A stretch of DNA of 64,000 bases, taken from the NCBI RefSeq assembly GCF_900111115.1, contig NZ_FOGD01000007.1, forward strand, positions 62,001-126,000. The letters run 5' to 3'. Origin of the DNA: Giesbergeria anulus. GTDB taxonomy: Bacteria > Pseudomonadota > Gammaproteobacteria > Burkholderiales > Burkholderiaceae_C. The translations under genes were made by a program, and so were the position numbers. The notes under the pieces were generated by a model. It ran no database searches, was not told where the DNA came from, and saw only the letters and a list, made by a program, of their open reading frames with translations. How positions within the stretch are numbered: the stretch's first letter is position 1; the number at the start of each line of letters is the position of its first letter. Positions 15,568 through 24,598 of this stretch are shown in pieces.

Positions 15568-15753
15568 TTACGCCTCAATAGAATCTGAATTCTCCGCAGC
15601 CTTTTTTCCTTGGAGGAAGCCAATGGCAATTCCAATAAAGAACACTGGAATGCCAAGAATCAGAATCATCAAGAATGCACCGAACATTTCCCCGAAGCTC
15701 TTTTTGGGAGCAGCTTGGACGTTAATGTGGCTTTGTTTTTGGAATTTATTCAT
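15568..15753 (-). CDS. Small membrane protein, 61 aa
   Basis: TAGGAGAAGAAA precedes the ATG. One strongly hydrophobic helix (about 22-48: MFGAFLMILILGIPVFFIGI) with a basic N-terminal side predicts a single-pass membrane protein. Function unknown. Confidence 0.65.
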   Translation of the reverse strand: MNKFQKQSHINVQAAPKKSFGEMFGAFLMILILGIPVFFIGIAIGFLQGKKAAENSDSIEA

Positions 15754-15769
15754 TTTCTTCTCCTAAGAG

Positions 15770-16174
15770 TTATTTAAGTTTGATGTAGCGACCGAGTTTG
15801 CGTGAAAATTCTTCCTCGCATTCCGGCATCCGGGTAGTTAGAACTTCGCACATAACGCGAATTTCATCGGAAAATTCCCTACTAATCATGCAGCGGATGT
15901 TTTCTGCGTCAGCATTGGATGCTTCACATGCCTTATCAAAAGACAAAGCTGCTGGCATTCCCAAGTCGTAAATCCACAGAAAATCCTCCCATGCAACCTT
16001 GCGGGCTGGGCTGATTTTTTCAGTGGATTTTTGAGTTTTCAATTTTTGAAGATTAACGCCTACCTGTGTGATAAGCTCACCTTCAAAAAAGATGTTTTCA
16101 ACGAGATTGTCCAGCTCCGCATCAGAAAGAACTGGCCTTTCTTCTTCGACTTCTGTTCCAAAAAGGTCTTGCAT
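15770..16174 (-). CDS. Hypothetical protein, 134 aa
   Basis: GGAAGGGACGTA precedes the ATG. It is acidic and mostly helical (AELDNLVENIFFEGELITQV, FDKACEASNADAENIRCMIS). No family recognised. It lies between the SbcC-like gene and the small membrane protein, all on the - strand. Confidence 0.65.
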   Translation of the reverse strand: MQDLFGTEVEEERPVLSDAELDNLVENIFFEGELITQVGVNLQKLKTQKSTEKISPARKVAWEDFLWIYDLGMPAALSFDKACEASNADAENIRCMISREFSDEIRVMCEVLTTRMPECEEEFSRKLGRYIKLK

Positions 16175-16267
16175 TACGTCCCTTCCGTATTAACGGCAAA
16201 AAAAGACGACCTTTCCCTGTACCACTTTTGAATGGCACTGGGAAAGGCATTGCTGCCTTCCATTTTT

Positions 16268-18700
16268 CTAGAGTATCGAAACGTCGATCACCGCATCACA
16301 CAAATTCAAAAGCTCAGGAGTTTGGGTAATGATGTATTCTCTCGAATAGCCACCACGTTCCACTACTGCTCTTTGCATTTCCATGTATTGCCGCTTGCGT
16401 TCCGGGTCTAATGCACCATCGCTTTCGTCCGAGAACAAGGTTTCATACTGAACATCAGCCGCTTGGGCGATATACAGTGCAATTCCACGCACCAGACATT
16501 CATTGATCCAGACTTTCTCACCACCAGACATATCATCCAGCAGCTTGATTTCACCTCGATGCGTGTCTTCGACCTGAATCAAAAGCGCTTCTTTGGTGAT
16601 GCCTGTCGCTGTTTGGGCTTGCGTTACCAGAGTGATCTGGAACCGCCCGCCGTAGCAGTCTTGCAGCAGCGTGTTGGTGATACCGGCAATTGCTGGGCCT
16701 GCATCATCAATCTGCATTGCCACAATGCCGTCAGTGCCAAGTGCCTTGGTCAGCAAAAGCCATTTTGAGATTTCTTCGCTGATCTGATTGACCCGCTCCT
16801 GTGCTTGCGCCAGTTGAAAATCAATGTCCTGCGCCCTACTCATTTTGGTTTGCGTATCCAACATGGCCTTGTTCAAACCTTGTAGCTGCGCCGCGATGGA
16901 TTGCTCCAAACGGTTAGCGTCATCAAGTGCTTGCTGCGCGGCCTGTGCATCGTTGCTGTTGCTGATCGCGGGCAAACTTGCTTTCGCAGCTTGCAAGCGG
17001 GCAACTTCACGTTGGCACTCTTGGTTCAGTTCTTCGCGTTCGGCAGTTTGACGTTGCTCTAGCTGGCTCAACTGTGCTGCGACTTGGGCTTGGGCTTGTT
17101 GGGCACCATCCAATTCACTTTGCGCCTGTTGGGCTTGCTGTTGCAATAGCGGTAGCTGCTCCACGGCGGCATCGACAAACGGCTGGCGGGCCAACGCGCT
17201 GTTGCAGGTGCTGATGGCTGCATCAATTTCCACCAAGGCTTGCTTGGCTTGTTTGATCTGGCCTTCGGCCTCTACCATTGTGGCGATTTCCTGCTCTCGA
17301 CTGGCTGTTTTCAAGAAGATGTCTTTGTACTGCGAGCGAGCGCGGGTGTACTTGACTTCATCAGCAGGTATTTTCTGGGCCGCATGATTGGATTCAGCGA
17401 GCAGCTTGCAGCATCCCGCCATTGCTGTACCGTGACATGGAACTTCACCGAGCAGCGAGGCCGTTGCTTTAGCTTTGTTCAACACATCAGCAATATGGCG
17501 ACCGTCAGTTTCAGCTTTGGCCAGCGCTTGCTTCAGACCCATCAGCTCCTCACGGATGCTGTTGAGCTTGAATACCGCAGGTTCATTCCGCTCAATGATG
17601 GCTACCTGTGCTTTGCGCTTATCGTCAAGCAGAACCAATTTTTCACGTTCGGCATTCAGTGCTGGGGCTTGGGCCACCAATGCGCCTTGGGTATCAATCT
17701 GCTTACGCAAATCGCTTGCCCGCTGGCGCGCAACATTGACCGCCGAAGCAGTCTGATGCACTTGGCTATCGAGCATCGCCTTTTCTTGCGAATGCCTGTG
17801 GGCCAATGCCTGCTGTTTGCTTTGCGCTGCCTCAGTCGCACCATCGAGCTGCTGCTGAACTTGCTGATGCTGTGCCAGGATGCCTTCTTGCTGCGCTACT
17901 TGCTGCTTGACCACCGAGAGATGTTCAAGTGCTTTGTCGCGTTGCTTGCTGGCCTTGTCCTGTTGATCGTACAGACGCTCTAGCTGGGCCTGCTGCTGCT
18001 GGTATTCCTGCTGTAGCTGCTCCAGATTGGGGCGATCTCGCAACAACCGAGCGATCACCTCTTGGGCGGCGTTCAGGTGCGGCTTGAGTTCTTTGGTCAC
18101 GGAGTTGGCCTTAGCTCCAAGAGCCACGGTTTGTTCCATGCCCAGCATTTGCCCCAGCAAGGTTTTTACCTCACCAGCGGTCATGCGGCCAATCGGTTGC
18201 TTTCCCTGTGCAGAAAACTGCGCTGTAAAAAACACTTCCGGCTTGCCCAAGATGGCCTCTACGCACTGGTCATAGTTTTCAGCTTTGCCATCGCTGGTCA
18301 GTCCGGTAGCTGGATCACTCCAAGGCTTGGCCTGACCATCGGCACCGACTACAAACAGGAAGCAATCCTGCTTGAAAGTTTTTGGTGTCTGGCGAAATGA
18401 GAACACGGTTCGATAGTCGATACCATCGTGCGACCACTCAAATTCCTTTCCAGAATCGCCCATGATGACCTGATCTTTGTAAGAAAAGGCAGACGGGACA
18501 GCCCTAGACGAACGCGAGGGCATGACACGGAACGGGTGCATGTTATCGATGATGGTGGACTTGCCAACACCATTGGGGCCAGCCAGCGCAACAATCTTGG
18601 CTTCCGGGTTAATCCCTGTGAAGTCAATTTCAACTTCAGATTTACCACGCCCAGATGCAATGCCCTTGAAGCCTTTTAATTTCAGTTTCTTAGGTTTCAT
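16268..18700 (-). CDS. SbcC/Rad50-like SMC-type ATPase, 810 aa
   Basis: Residues 40-49 carry Walker A (AGPNGVGKST). The long middle (about 215-690) is a Gln/Ala-rich coiled coil. The C-terminus has the ABC signature region LDDMSGGEKVWINE and Walker B-like LFSDESDGALD. This is the SbcC/Rad50 architecture, which with an SbcD/Mre11 nuclease opens hairpins and processes DNA ends. A Cys cluster at about 430 (PCHGTAMAGCC) sits at the coiled-coil centre, but is not the canonical CxxC zinc hook. AAAGGAG precedes ATG 18700. The partner nuclease gene is immediately upstream. Confidence 0.85.
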   Translation of the reverse strand: MKPKKLKLKGFKGIASGRGKSEVEIDFTGINPEAKIVALAGPNGVGKSTIIDNMHPFRVMPSRSSRAVPSAFSYKDQVIMGDSGKEFEWSHDGIDYRTVFSFRQTPKTFKQDCFLFVVGADGQAKPWSDPATGLTSDGKAENYDQCVEAILGKPEVFFTAQFSAQGKQPIGRMTAGEVKTLLGQMLGMEQTVALGAKANSVTKELKPHLNAAQEVIARLLRDRPNLEQLQQEYQQQQAQLERLYDQQDKASKQRDKALEHLSVVKQQVAQQEGILAQHQQVQQQLDGATEAAQSKQQALAHRHSQEKAMLDSQVHQTASAVNVARQRASDLRKQIDTQGALVAQAPALNAEREKLVLLDDKRKAQVAIIERNEPAVFKLNSIREELMGLKQALAKAETDGRHIADVLNKAKATASLLGEVPCHGTAMAGCCKLLAESNHAAQKIPADEVKYTRARSQYKDIFLKTASREQEIATMVEAEGQIKQAKQALVEIDAAISTCNSALARQPFVDAAVEQLPLLQQQAQQAQSELDGAQQAQAQVAAQLSQLEQRQTAEREELNQECQREVARLQAAKASLPAISNSNDAQAAQQALDDANRLEQSIAAQLQGLNKAMLDTQTKMSRAQDIDFQLAQAQERVNQISEEISKWLLLTKALGTDGIVAMQIDDAGPAIAGITNTLLQDCYGGRFQITLVTQAQTATGITKEALLIQVEDTHRGEIKLLDDMSGGEKVWINECLVRGIALYIAQAADVQYETLFSDESDGALDPERKRQYMEMQRAVVERGGYSREYIITQTPELLNLCDAVIDVSIL

Positions 18701-18818
18701 GAAAACTCCTTTCCCCATAAAGGGTGTTAAAAAGGAGTAGCCGACAGGCTTTCGTGTGACACATTCTCGAATGTGAAATCACAGGGAAGCCCGCCGAAGC
18801 GGGTTTCGTTATTGAGGA

Positions 18819-20123
18819 TTAGAAAAGTTCTACGATCAGTTCTTCGCCTGTTTCTGCATTTTCAGCAGAGACAGGTTCGGCTTCTGGAGGCTTACTTTGT
18901 TTTTCCAATTGATCCAATACAGTTTTTGTAATGGCAGCAGGATCGTTGTTCAACAAAATGCTCAAACGCTGCTGTAATTCATGCACGTTCAGCGTATTGG
19001 TAGCGGCACACCACAGCGCCATCTTTTCTTCCAAGCTGGCAGTGGAAATGCCCGCTGCCCGCTGACGCTGCACGATCAAGGTTTTGCCCTCAATCTGCAC
19101 GTCTTTGACACCAGCTTCTTCCAAGACAGCGCGCAGAGCAGCACGATCTACCTTTTGCCGACTTTCCTCATCGACCTCATAGCGCAGGCGCACATCAGCA
19201 CCTTTGAGGCCCGCCGATAGCTCACGCAATTTTTCAAGGTCAGGCACACCATCGAACACCAAGTCCACCGTGCGGCGGGCGGGTGTTGGGCATTTTTCGA
19301 TTTCAGCGCCTTCGGCATCCAGCGACCAGAGCAGCCAGTGCTTTTCCCCAAGCTCACCGTGGTGGAAGCGCCCAATGGAACCCGGATAGGCCACCACTTG
19401 ACGATGACCACTGCCGGTATCCACCCAGTCTTGTTGCTTGTGGATATGCCCAAGGGCAACACCAGAGGCATCAGAGGCGAATAGCGCCCCAAGATCGAGT
19501 TCGTGATCCGTTCCAGACATGGGGACACCATGCTCGGAGACGCTGTTGAACACCGTGCCGTGACTCAGCACCATCGAAGGGATGCCTTTGCTGCGCAGCG
19601 CTACGTTCACTGGTGCCCAAGACTCCAGCAATCGGGCAATGATGGCCCGCGCTTGAGTATGAACCGCACCATCAGCAACCTGACCGGACAAGGCAGCCAA
19701 GGCCGCTTTGTTCAAGGTAGGCAGCGCATGGAAAACCAGTTTGTAGTCACCACCGCTTCGCATTTTTTCAATCGCGGAACCGTCCGACAGCAAGCCAAAG
19801 GAGGCCACGCCATCAGCAACCGTGATCGGGTATTTCGATCCGACCATTGCCAGCATCCGCAAGAAGCCCGGAGGCTCATGGCTGAAAGTGCCTTGCAACA
19901 TCAACACCGGGCAGTGATCCGCCAAGCGCTGAACTTGCTGGGCCAGCGCACGAACGACAGGCTGGTGTGCATCTAGTGCATGGTCAGTGCTATCGCCAGT
20001 GATGACCGCGCATTGAACGCCACTGGCAATCGCATCGGAGACTGCGGCATCAAAGCACCGATCTGCTTCTTCTAGGTTTTTAGGCCCATAGTGCAAATCT
20101 GAAAAATGTGCAACTTTAATCAT
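18819..20123 (-). CDS. SbcD/Mre11-like metallophosphoesterase, 434 aa
   Basis: The N-terminus contains phosphoesterase motifs: FSDLHYG (DxH), GDSTDH (GDxxD variant) and GHIHKQ (GHxHxx). The usual GNHD is replaced by LQGTFSHEP, so one metal ligand set differs from textbook SbcD. The ATG at 20123 (MIKVAHFSDLH) is chosen because AAGGAAAGGA precedes it and the first motif follows at once; a longer frame to 20309 adds an unrelated leader. It presumably works with the SbcC-like protein downstream as a DNA-end nuclease. Confidence 0.85.
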   Translation of the reverse strand: MIKVAHFSDLHYGPKNLEEADRCFDAAVSDAIASGVQCAVITGDSTDHALDAHQPVVRALAQQVQRLADHCPVLMLQGTFSHEPPGFLRMLAMVGSKYPITVADGVASFGLLSDGSAIEKMRSGGDYKLVFHALPTLNKAALAALSGQVADGAVHTQARAIIARLLESWAPVNVALRSKGIPSMVLSHGTVFNSVSEHGVPMSGTDHELDLGALFASDASGVALGHIHKQQDWVDTGSGHRQVVAYPGSIGRFHHGELGEKHWLLWSLDAEGAEIEKCPTPARRTVDLVFDGVPDLEKLRELSAGLKGADVRLRYEVDEESRQKVDRAALRAVLEEAGVKDVQIEGKTLIVQRQRAAGISTASLEEKMALWCAATNTLNVHELQQRLSILLNNDPAAITKTVLDQLEKQSKPPEAEPVSAENAETGEELIVELF

Positions 20124-20253
20124 GATTCCTTTCCTTCCCAAATTTTGGGCATTAATGAAAGGTATTACGCATAAAAACCAATGCGAAATATCTTTCGCGG
20201 AATCTGGGATTCGCAAATTCTTGATTTTTCCGTAGATAACGGCTTGGATTGAA

Positions 20254-20940
20254 ATGATGCCACCAATTTCCGACCTTTTTGGTATCGAATGTTTAGCGAA
20301 TTCGCTCATCTTTCACGCTGCGCCAGATCGAATTGCGGGAAACAATGTTTCGGTGCATACACCTCCGATACAAACCATTTCCATCGACGACAGTTTGCTG
20401 ACCGCCACCAGCGATGACGGTGACAGCGACTTGGTTGCCCTCAAAAACGATCATCGAATCGAAAACTTACGAGCAAGGCAACGTGCATACGTTGACGCGA
20501 CGTTTGAAGCCTCACCCATTGCGCGGGTGATACGCAGAGACTGGAACATCCTCAGTGTCAAGCTCTACATCAACGCTTTGTCGCACTCTTACAGGCAGCA
20601 GATTGAGGCCGACATGACGGAGTTCGCAACGCAGGTGCATGAGACTGCTACGGACATTCGCCTGATGCCCTTCGGTCACTTGGAACGCTCTTGGCTACGC
20701 CCGCGCAGTATGAAGATTCAGGTTGTACACCCGATCACCGGCATGTGGCTGCGCTCCATGCGGACGCTGGACGAGATTTATGCCATCCTCATTTGTGCAG
20801 AGAAGACAGGACTTATATCTGCCCGCAAGCGCCAAGCTATTATGTTGCCGTGCCACCTGTCTTATCTGGCATTCAAATGCACAGCAATGAAAATTCAACT
20901 CAAAACGAGTGACGAATTACTCACGGCAGAAAACTTGTGA
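20254..20940 (+). CDS. AcaB/DUF1845-like regulator candidate, 228 aa
   Basis: Residues about 105-215 (MTEFATQVHETATDIRLMPF, MKIQVVHPITGMWLRSMRTL, DEIYAILICAEKTGLISARK) follow the pattern I associate with DUF1845 (AcaB / PFL_4669) proteins of conjugative elements, where AcaB activates the FlhDC-like master regulator. Here an FlhDC-like pair lies at 31.0-32.0 kb, which fits. The assignment is from remembered patterns and is tentative. It diverges from the SbcD-like gene across a 130-nt intergenic region. Confidence 0.5.
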   Translation: MMPPISDLFGIECLANSLIFHAAPDRIAGNNVSVHTPPIQTISIDDSLLTATSDDGDSDLVALKNDHRIENLRARQRAYVDATFEASPIARVIRRDWNILSVKLYINALSHSYRQQIEADMTEFATQVHETATDIRLMPFGHLERSWLRPRSMKIQVVHPITGMWLRSMRTLDEIYAILICAEKTGLISARKRQAIMLPCHLSYLAFKCTAMKIQLKTSDELLTAENL

Positions 20941-21039
20941 AGAATCCCCTTGGCTCAATCGAAATCAGCAACTTGCTGGAGGGAAAATGGCAGCCGCAGA
21001 CTTCATCTTGGTCTAACCGGGCCTCAGCGTTCTGCAAAC

Positions 21040-21061
21040 GACCGGCCAAATTTGGCCGGTC
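21040..21061. repeat. Dispersed palindrome, copy 5
   Basis: Perfect 22-bp palindrome followed by seven T on the + strand, so this copy could act as an intrinsic terminator for the gene ending at 20940. Confidence 0.95.
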
Positions 21062-21113
21062 TTTTTTTGACTTTCGTGCGCCAATGGTTAGCCTGAACGC
21101 AGACTCCAAAAAA

Positions 21114-21623
21114 ATGAACGCTACTACCCCACCCCACCGCGCCAACCAGATAGAGTGGCAAATCTGGGCCGACGAACTGCGTCACGCCCCTCAGCAAGCT
21201 GTGAGCGACTTGCTACGAGGTGCGGCCTGCATCAGCCCTTTTGAGCGCGCTGCTCCGCACGAGTTTTTGTTGGCTATCCTGCCCCGCAGCAGCCGCTCAG
21301 TATCACGCGCCCTGCTGGGAGAACCTACTCCCACGCCACCAGAACCCGATCCGACTGCGGATTTACCATCCTGCTTGGATGCAGGCTTGCACGCTTGGTT
21401 GCTGGCCCAACGCCAAGCGCCCTTGCCCCCCGCACACAAATTGGGAGCCTATGCCGCCCAAGTGTGCGAAGCCTTGCAATGGCCGCTTTATTTCACATTG
21501 CCCCAAACCCGAACAGCGCTCAACGCCGACCAAGAACGCTGGCTGCCGTGGCTGCAATCACTGGTGATCACCCCCTGCCGCGCCCCAGAGCGTGACTACT
21601 TGCAGCTACTCACTTTTATATAA
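21114..21623 (+). CDS. Hypothetical protein, 169 aa, intact paralogue of a broken gene
   Basis: The core QIWADELRHAPQQAVSDLLR...HEFLLAIL closely matches the frameshifted gene at 63212 (WTEELCCTSQQAVADLLRGA...TEFLLAV). The family is unknown. A long low-complexity Pro/Thr/Ala stretch follows at about 75-105. The start is uncertain; ATG 21084 is an in-frame alternative and neither has a clear Shine-Dalgarno. Upstream the frame runs open through palindrome copy 5, which is unlikely to be translated. Confidence 0.6.
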   Translation: MNATTPPHRANQIEWQIWADELRHAPQQAVSDLLRGAACISPFERAAPHEFLLAILPRSSRSVSRALLGEPTPTPPEPDPTADLPSCLDAGLHAWLLAQRQAPLPPAHKLGAYAAQVCEALQWPLYFTLPQTRTALNADQERWLPWLQSLVITPCRAPERDYLQLLTFI

Positions 21624-21641
21624 CTTAGGTACTGTTGAATA

Positions 21642-21932
21642 ATGAAATTGACCGACACAATGCGCACCGATCCCATAAGCCTTGCTGCTGCCAAGAAACT
21701 CGGCGGCGTGCCTGATGGATTTTCCTTTTTCAGGCTTGAATGGCTGGGAGCCAAACCTGAAGACTGGAAGGTGATGAAATGCTCAGGCGCAGTTTTCAGA
21801 GAAGCGAAGTCTGGGCCACGCAAAGGCCAGCAGTGCATCTTGGTCAAAGGAACCGAGCGCACCGCTTTTGTGACCAGTGCAGAAATAAATGCCGAAGCCG
21901 CCGCGATTGCACCGCCGATTACTACGACTTAA
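21642..21932 (+). CDS. Hypothetical protein, 96 aa
   Basis: The middle (VMKCSGAVFREAKSGPRKGQ, QCILVKGTERTAFVT) is a plausible small beta domain common among plasmid/phage small proteins. No recognised family. It lies 18 nt after the preceding gene. Confidence 0.6.
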   Translation: MKLTDTMRTDPISLAAAKKLGGVPDGFSFFRLEWLGAKPEDWKVMKCSGAVFREAKSGPRKGQQCILVKGTERTAFVTSAEINAEAAAIAPPITTT

Positions 21933-21968
21933 CCAAGAATCACAGAGAAAATATTCTCTCGCAAACAA

Positions 21969-22232
21969 ATGAAGCGCGAAAAAAATAATCCGCGAAGATG
22001 GATTAACTATCAAGACCACCCCAATGTCCACCGCATTGTTTTGACGCGACTCCAGAATGGCGTTACGCTTGACCAAGCGCACGAGATTTTTATGCGGTTT
22101 TTTGTAAGAAACCAGTCCGCTCCCGCTGTAGCCACTGAAATGAGAATCGACTATAAAACCACCTGCGATATTTTATACGGAGTAGTTTGGCCCCAAGCCT
22201 ACAAACAATGGTCTAGCGACCCATTCAATTAG
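21969..22232 (+). CDS. Hypothetical basic protein, 87 aa
   Basis: Basic N-terminus (MKREKNNPRRW), then a helical part with SAPAVATEMRIDYKTTCDIL, reminiscent of a helix-turn-helix. DNA binding is possible but unproven. Confidence 0.55.
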   Translation: MKREKNNPRRWINYQDHPNVHRIVLTRLQNGVTLDQAHEIFMRFFVRNQSAPAVATEMRIDYKTTCDILYGVVWPQAYKQWSSDPFN

Positions 22233-22262
22233 ATTTTCAGCGCGCAGAAAGACTCAGAAACA

Positions 22263-22481
22263 ATGGCGAAATTTCTAACCGGAATAGCATTTGGCTTTTT
22301 GCTGTCATCTTTATTTGCACCGTTTGATACTATGAAAAGCCCCAGCCATAAAACCGCTAATTGCGAAACAGCAGGCTTTTTTACCGGGAAGAAATGGCAA
22401 TGCACGCCAGAAGAAAAGGCCGAGCTTACACTAAAGCAAGACGAAAATAATATGGCAATTTTGAAATGTCAGGGGAATTAA
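22263..22481 (+). CDS. Small exported or membrane-anchored protein, 72 aa
   Basis: The N-terminal 20 residues (FLTGIAFGFLLSSLFAPF) form a signal peptide or anchor. The rest is polar with three Cys (NCETAGFF, WQCTPEE, LKCQGN). Its stop directly abuts the next ATG. Confidence 0.6.
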   Translation: MAKFLTGIAFGFLLSSLFAPFDTMKSPSHKTANCETAGFFTGKKWQCTPEEKAELTLKQDENNMAILKCQGN

Positions 22482-22661
22482 ATGACACAGCAAGAAGCAG
22501 ACGAAGCACAAAATTGGCGAGGGATGGATGGATCAACAGCATATCAGTTGATTGAGCGTCACGCGAATAATTGGGATGAAATCGGCTTGATGATGAACGC
22601 ATGGCTGCGTGCAAACCGTACCGTAAACCCAGATTGCGCCACCCAACCCACCCCAAACTAA
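22482..22661 (+). CDS. Small hypothetical protein, 59 aa
   Basis: The ATG immediately follows the previous TAA, with AGGGG just upstream, so it is translationally coupled. The product (MTQQEADEAQNWRGMDGSTA, then WDEIGLMMNAWL) is helical and acidic. No homologue known to me. Confidence 0.6.
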   Translation: MTQQEADEAQNWRGMDGSTAYQLIERHANNWDEIGLMMNAWLRANRTVNPDCATQPTPN

Positions 22662-22677
22662 TCTCAGGAGCGAAATC

Positions 22678-23103
22678 ATGATTCGATTTGAAGGCCACAA
22701 AGCAGCGAACGGCACCGAAATCGTGCTTCGTTTGTTCAATACACGAAAGGCGGCAAGCATTGCTGGTGGCCCCAAATGCGCGGTCATTGGTATCGGCCCC
22801 GGATTCGCATATCTTGGTGAATACGGTGCCTATTTCGACGAAGATGGCGAAATTCCATACTGGTGGGCGCTGGACGATTCTTTGCGAACGCACGACGAGG
22901 AACCTGATGCCACGCACTTTCGACCTGGTGATTGGTGGACTGCGCCACGGGGTACCCGCTATCGCGTCACCAAAGATGTGCGGCACGTCCACTCCGAAAG
23001 GCAGGTGGCCTTGCAGCCAGCGGGCAAAGGCCCAAAAAAGTGGGTGCAGTGGAGCGCCATCAAGCGCGGGTGGCATCGGGAAGCATGGGGCGGGCAGCCG
23101 TAA
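22678..23103 (+). CDS. Hypothetical Trp-rich protein, 141 aa
   Basis: CAGGAGCGAAATC precedes the ATG. Trp and Gly are abundant (EIPYWWALDD, RPGDWWTAPRG, KKWVQWSAIKRGW). This looks like a compact beta protein. No family recognised. Palindrome copy 6 follows 24 nt after the stop. Confidence 0.65.
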   Translation: MIRFEGHKAANGTEIVLRLFNTRKAASIAGGPKCAVIGIGPGFAYLGEYGAYFDEDGEIPYWWALDDSLRTHDEEPDATHFRPGDWWTAPRGTRYRVTKDVRHVHSERQVALQPAGKGPKKWVQWSAIKRGWHREAWGGQP

Positions 23104-23127
23104 GCGCCCATTTCCAGCTCAAGGCGC

Positions 23128-23149
23128 GACCGGCCAAATTTGGCCGGTC
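23128..23149. repeat. Dispersed palindrome, copy 6
   Basis: Perfect 22-bp palindrome between two co-directional + strand genes. Confidence 0.95.
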
Positions 23150-23201
23150 TTGATTTCCATGCAACGCCCAATTTTTACGGGCTGATTTTTAAGGAAAAAG
23201 A

Positions 23202-23498
23202 ATGGCAGATATTCTTGAGCAATTGCAGCAACGGATTCTTGTGGAGCATGGCGGCCCGAAAGGTATGCAGTTCGGCTGGAATCTAACGGAGGGCGACAGC
23301 CTCATACACCGCGAGGCTGCACTTGAAATTGAACGGCTTCGCAAAATGGTTGACCGACTGCTTACGCATTGCGAGGACGGCGAATGCGCGACATGCGGCG
23401 CAATCGTGTGTAAACACGGGGACGTAATGCACTTTCATCACGACGGGTGCCCATCGTGCTCAACTGACCAGACTGAGCCGATTTTTCAATCAGCTTGA
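23202..23498 (+). CDS. Small zinc-ribbon-like protein, 98 aa
   Basis: AAGGAAAAAGA precedes the ATG. The N-terminal half is helical; the C-terminal half has CEDGECATCG, CKHGD, HFHHDGCPSC, a probable zinc-binding fold. Similar small proteins are common in phage early regions. Function unknown. Confidence 0.65.
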   Translation: MADILEQLQQRILVEHGGPKGMQFGWNLTEGDSLIHREAALEIERLRKMVDRLLTHCEDGECATCGAIVCKHGDVMHFHHDGCPSCSTDQTEPIFQSA

Positions 23499-23529
23499 CT
23501 ACTAGGTTGCACCACAAGGAGAAAATCCC

Positions 23530-23814
23530 ATGCCCTGCTACACCATGTACGACAAAGATCGAAACCGGGTAGGCCACATTTGTGGCAACTTGGGGCCGCA
23601 TTGTTCCGACTGCGGAGACACGGGCGACAACCTATGCGATTACCCAGTTGGTGACGGCAAGACCTGTGACCGCTCAATTTGCGAATACCACTCCAACGAG
23701 GTTGCTTCAAACATGCACTACTGCGACCAGCACTATGCTGAGTGGCGACCATTCCGCGACTCTGGTGGTGTGAGGGCAGCGCTTGAGAAAGTAGTGCTGC
23801 TTCGTGGGGAATAG
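23530..23814 (+). CDS. Phage-type zinc-finger protein, 94 aa
   Basis: AAGGAGAAAATCCC precedes the ATG. The pattern HICGNLGPHCSDCGD, LCDYPVGDGKTCDRSIC, YCDQHYAEW is a known phage/plasmid small zinc protein with about eight Cys and three His that probably bind two metals. Function is not established. Confidence 0.75.
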   Translation: MPCYTMYDKDRNRVGHICGNLGPHCSDCGDTGDNLCDYPVGDGKTCDRSICEYHSNEVASNMHYCDQHYAEWRPFRDSGGVRAALEKVVLLRGE

Positions 23815-23860
23815 AACCTGAAAGAGGATAATAATGGAACAGCAGCCATAGACACTGAGA

Positions 23861-24067
23861 ATGAAAAACCAAAAAAGGTTAAATAAAACACAAGCGGACT
23901 GGGTAGATATGTGCAAGCAAACAATTGGTGATCCTATTGGTCTTGACAAATTTATCAGCGGCGAATCAACTGATTTTTATAATGATGTTATTTTGAAAAC
24001 TTGTCGGTGGTGGGAAATGCACTCAAGCGACATACTACACAAACTGCAAGATTTTCCATCTAACTAG
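23861..24067 (+). CDS. Hypothetical protein, 68 aa
   Basis: Short, helical (MKNQKRLNKTQADWVDMCKQ). No clear ribosome-binding site and no known family; composition and fit in the gene run are the only support. Confidence 0.45.
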   Translation: MKNQKRLNKTQADWVDMCKQTIGDPIGLDKFISGESTDFYNDVILKTCRWWEMHSSDILHKLQDFPSN

Positions 24068-24153
24068 CTAACACCCGAATTCACGGGCGACGTGCCATCC
24101 CTGTAACAACGGGTTGGGCGACTGGTGAACAAAGGTGCGACCAGAGGACAGAT

Positions 24154-24522
24154 ATGGAGCAAAAACCACAACTGATGAACGTGAGCAGCATGATCGGAGC
24201 CACCGAGCGCGCCCAGCAGCGCGTGCAGGCGTGGATTGACCATGCCACCAAGGTGCAAGCTGATGCAGGGAAGTCCGAACGGCTCGCGCGGCTGGAATGC
24301 AAAGCGTGCTTCTACGCCAGCCGCATAGGCGGTGCAGCGATGACATATCGCCCGTGCATGTGCTGCGGCAGTCGTGAGCTTTACAGCAGTACGGCGACGG
24401 ACGTACTGTGTGCGCCGTGCGCCACCGCTGGCGACCTGTGCAAACGATGCGGCGGCGACCGCGAAATCCGCGCCCAGCGTAAGGGATGGCCTGCGGCGTA
24501 CAGCGAGACGCCCAACGCCTGA
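24154..24522 (+). CDS. Phage-type zinc-binding protein, 122 aa
   Basis: AGAGGAC precedes the ATG. Residues 50-105 hold several metal-ligand pairs (CKACFYASRIGGAAMT, CMCCGS, LCAPC, LCKRCGG), a pattern seen in phage/plasmid small proteins. It is the last gene of the + strand run before the convergent transfer genes. Confidence 0.7.
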   Translation: MEQKPQLMNVSSMIGATERAQQRVQAWIDHATKVQADAGKSERLARLECKACFYASRIGGAAMTYRPCMCCGSRELYSSTATDVLCAPCATAGDLCKRCGGDREIRAQRKGWPAAYSETPNA

Positions 24523-24552
24523 ATTCAGGGGCGGCTGGAGGCTATCCCATTC

Positions 24553-24574
24553 GACCGGCCAAATTTGGCCGGTC
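24553..24574. repeat. Dispersed palindrome, copy 7
   Basis: Perfect 22-bp palindrome between convergent genes, 30 nt after the + strand stop and 24 nt from the end of the DUF4400 gene. Confidence 0.95.
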
Positions 24575-24598
24575 TGTCTGGATCGAAGCAAACGGAGC

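Noticed and set aside
17240-17983. Long + strand frame of 247 codons
   Set aside because: It lies wholly antisense to the coiled-coil part of the SbcC-like ATPase; its composition mirrors the repetitive Gln/Ala codons and no start signal is present.
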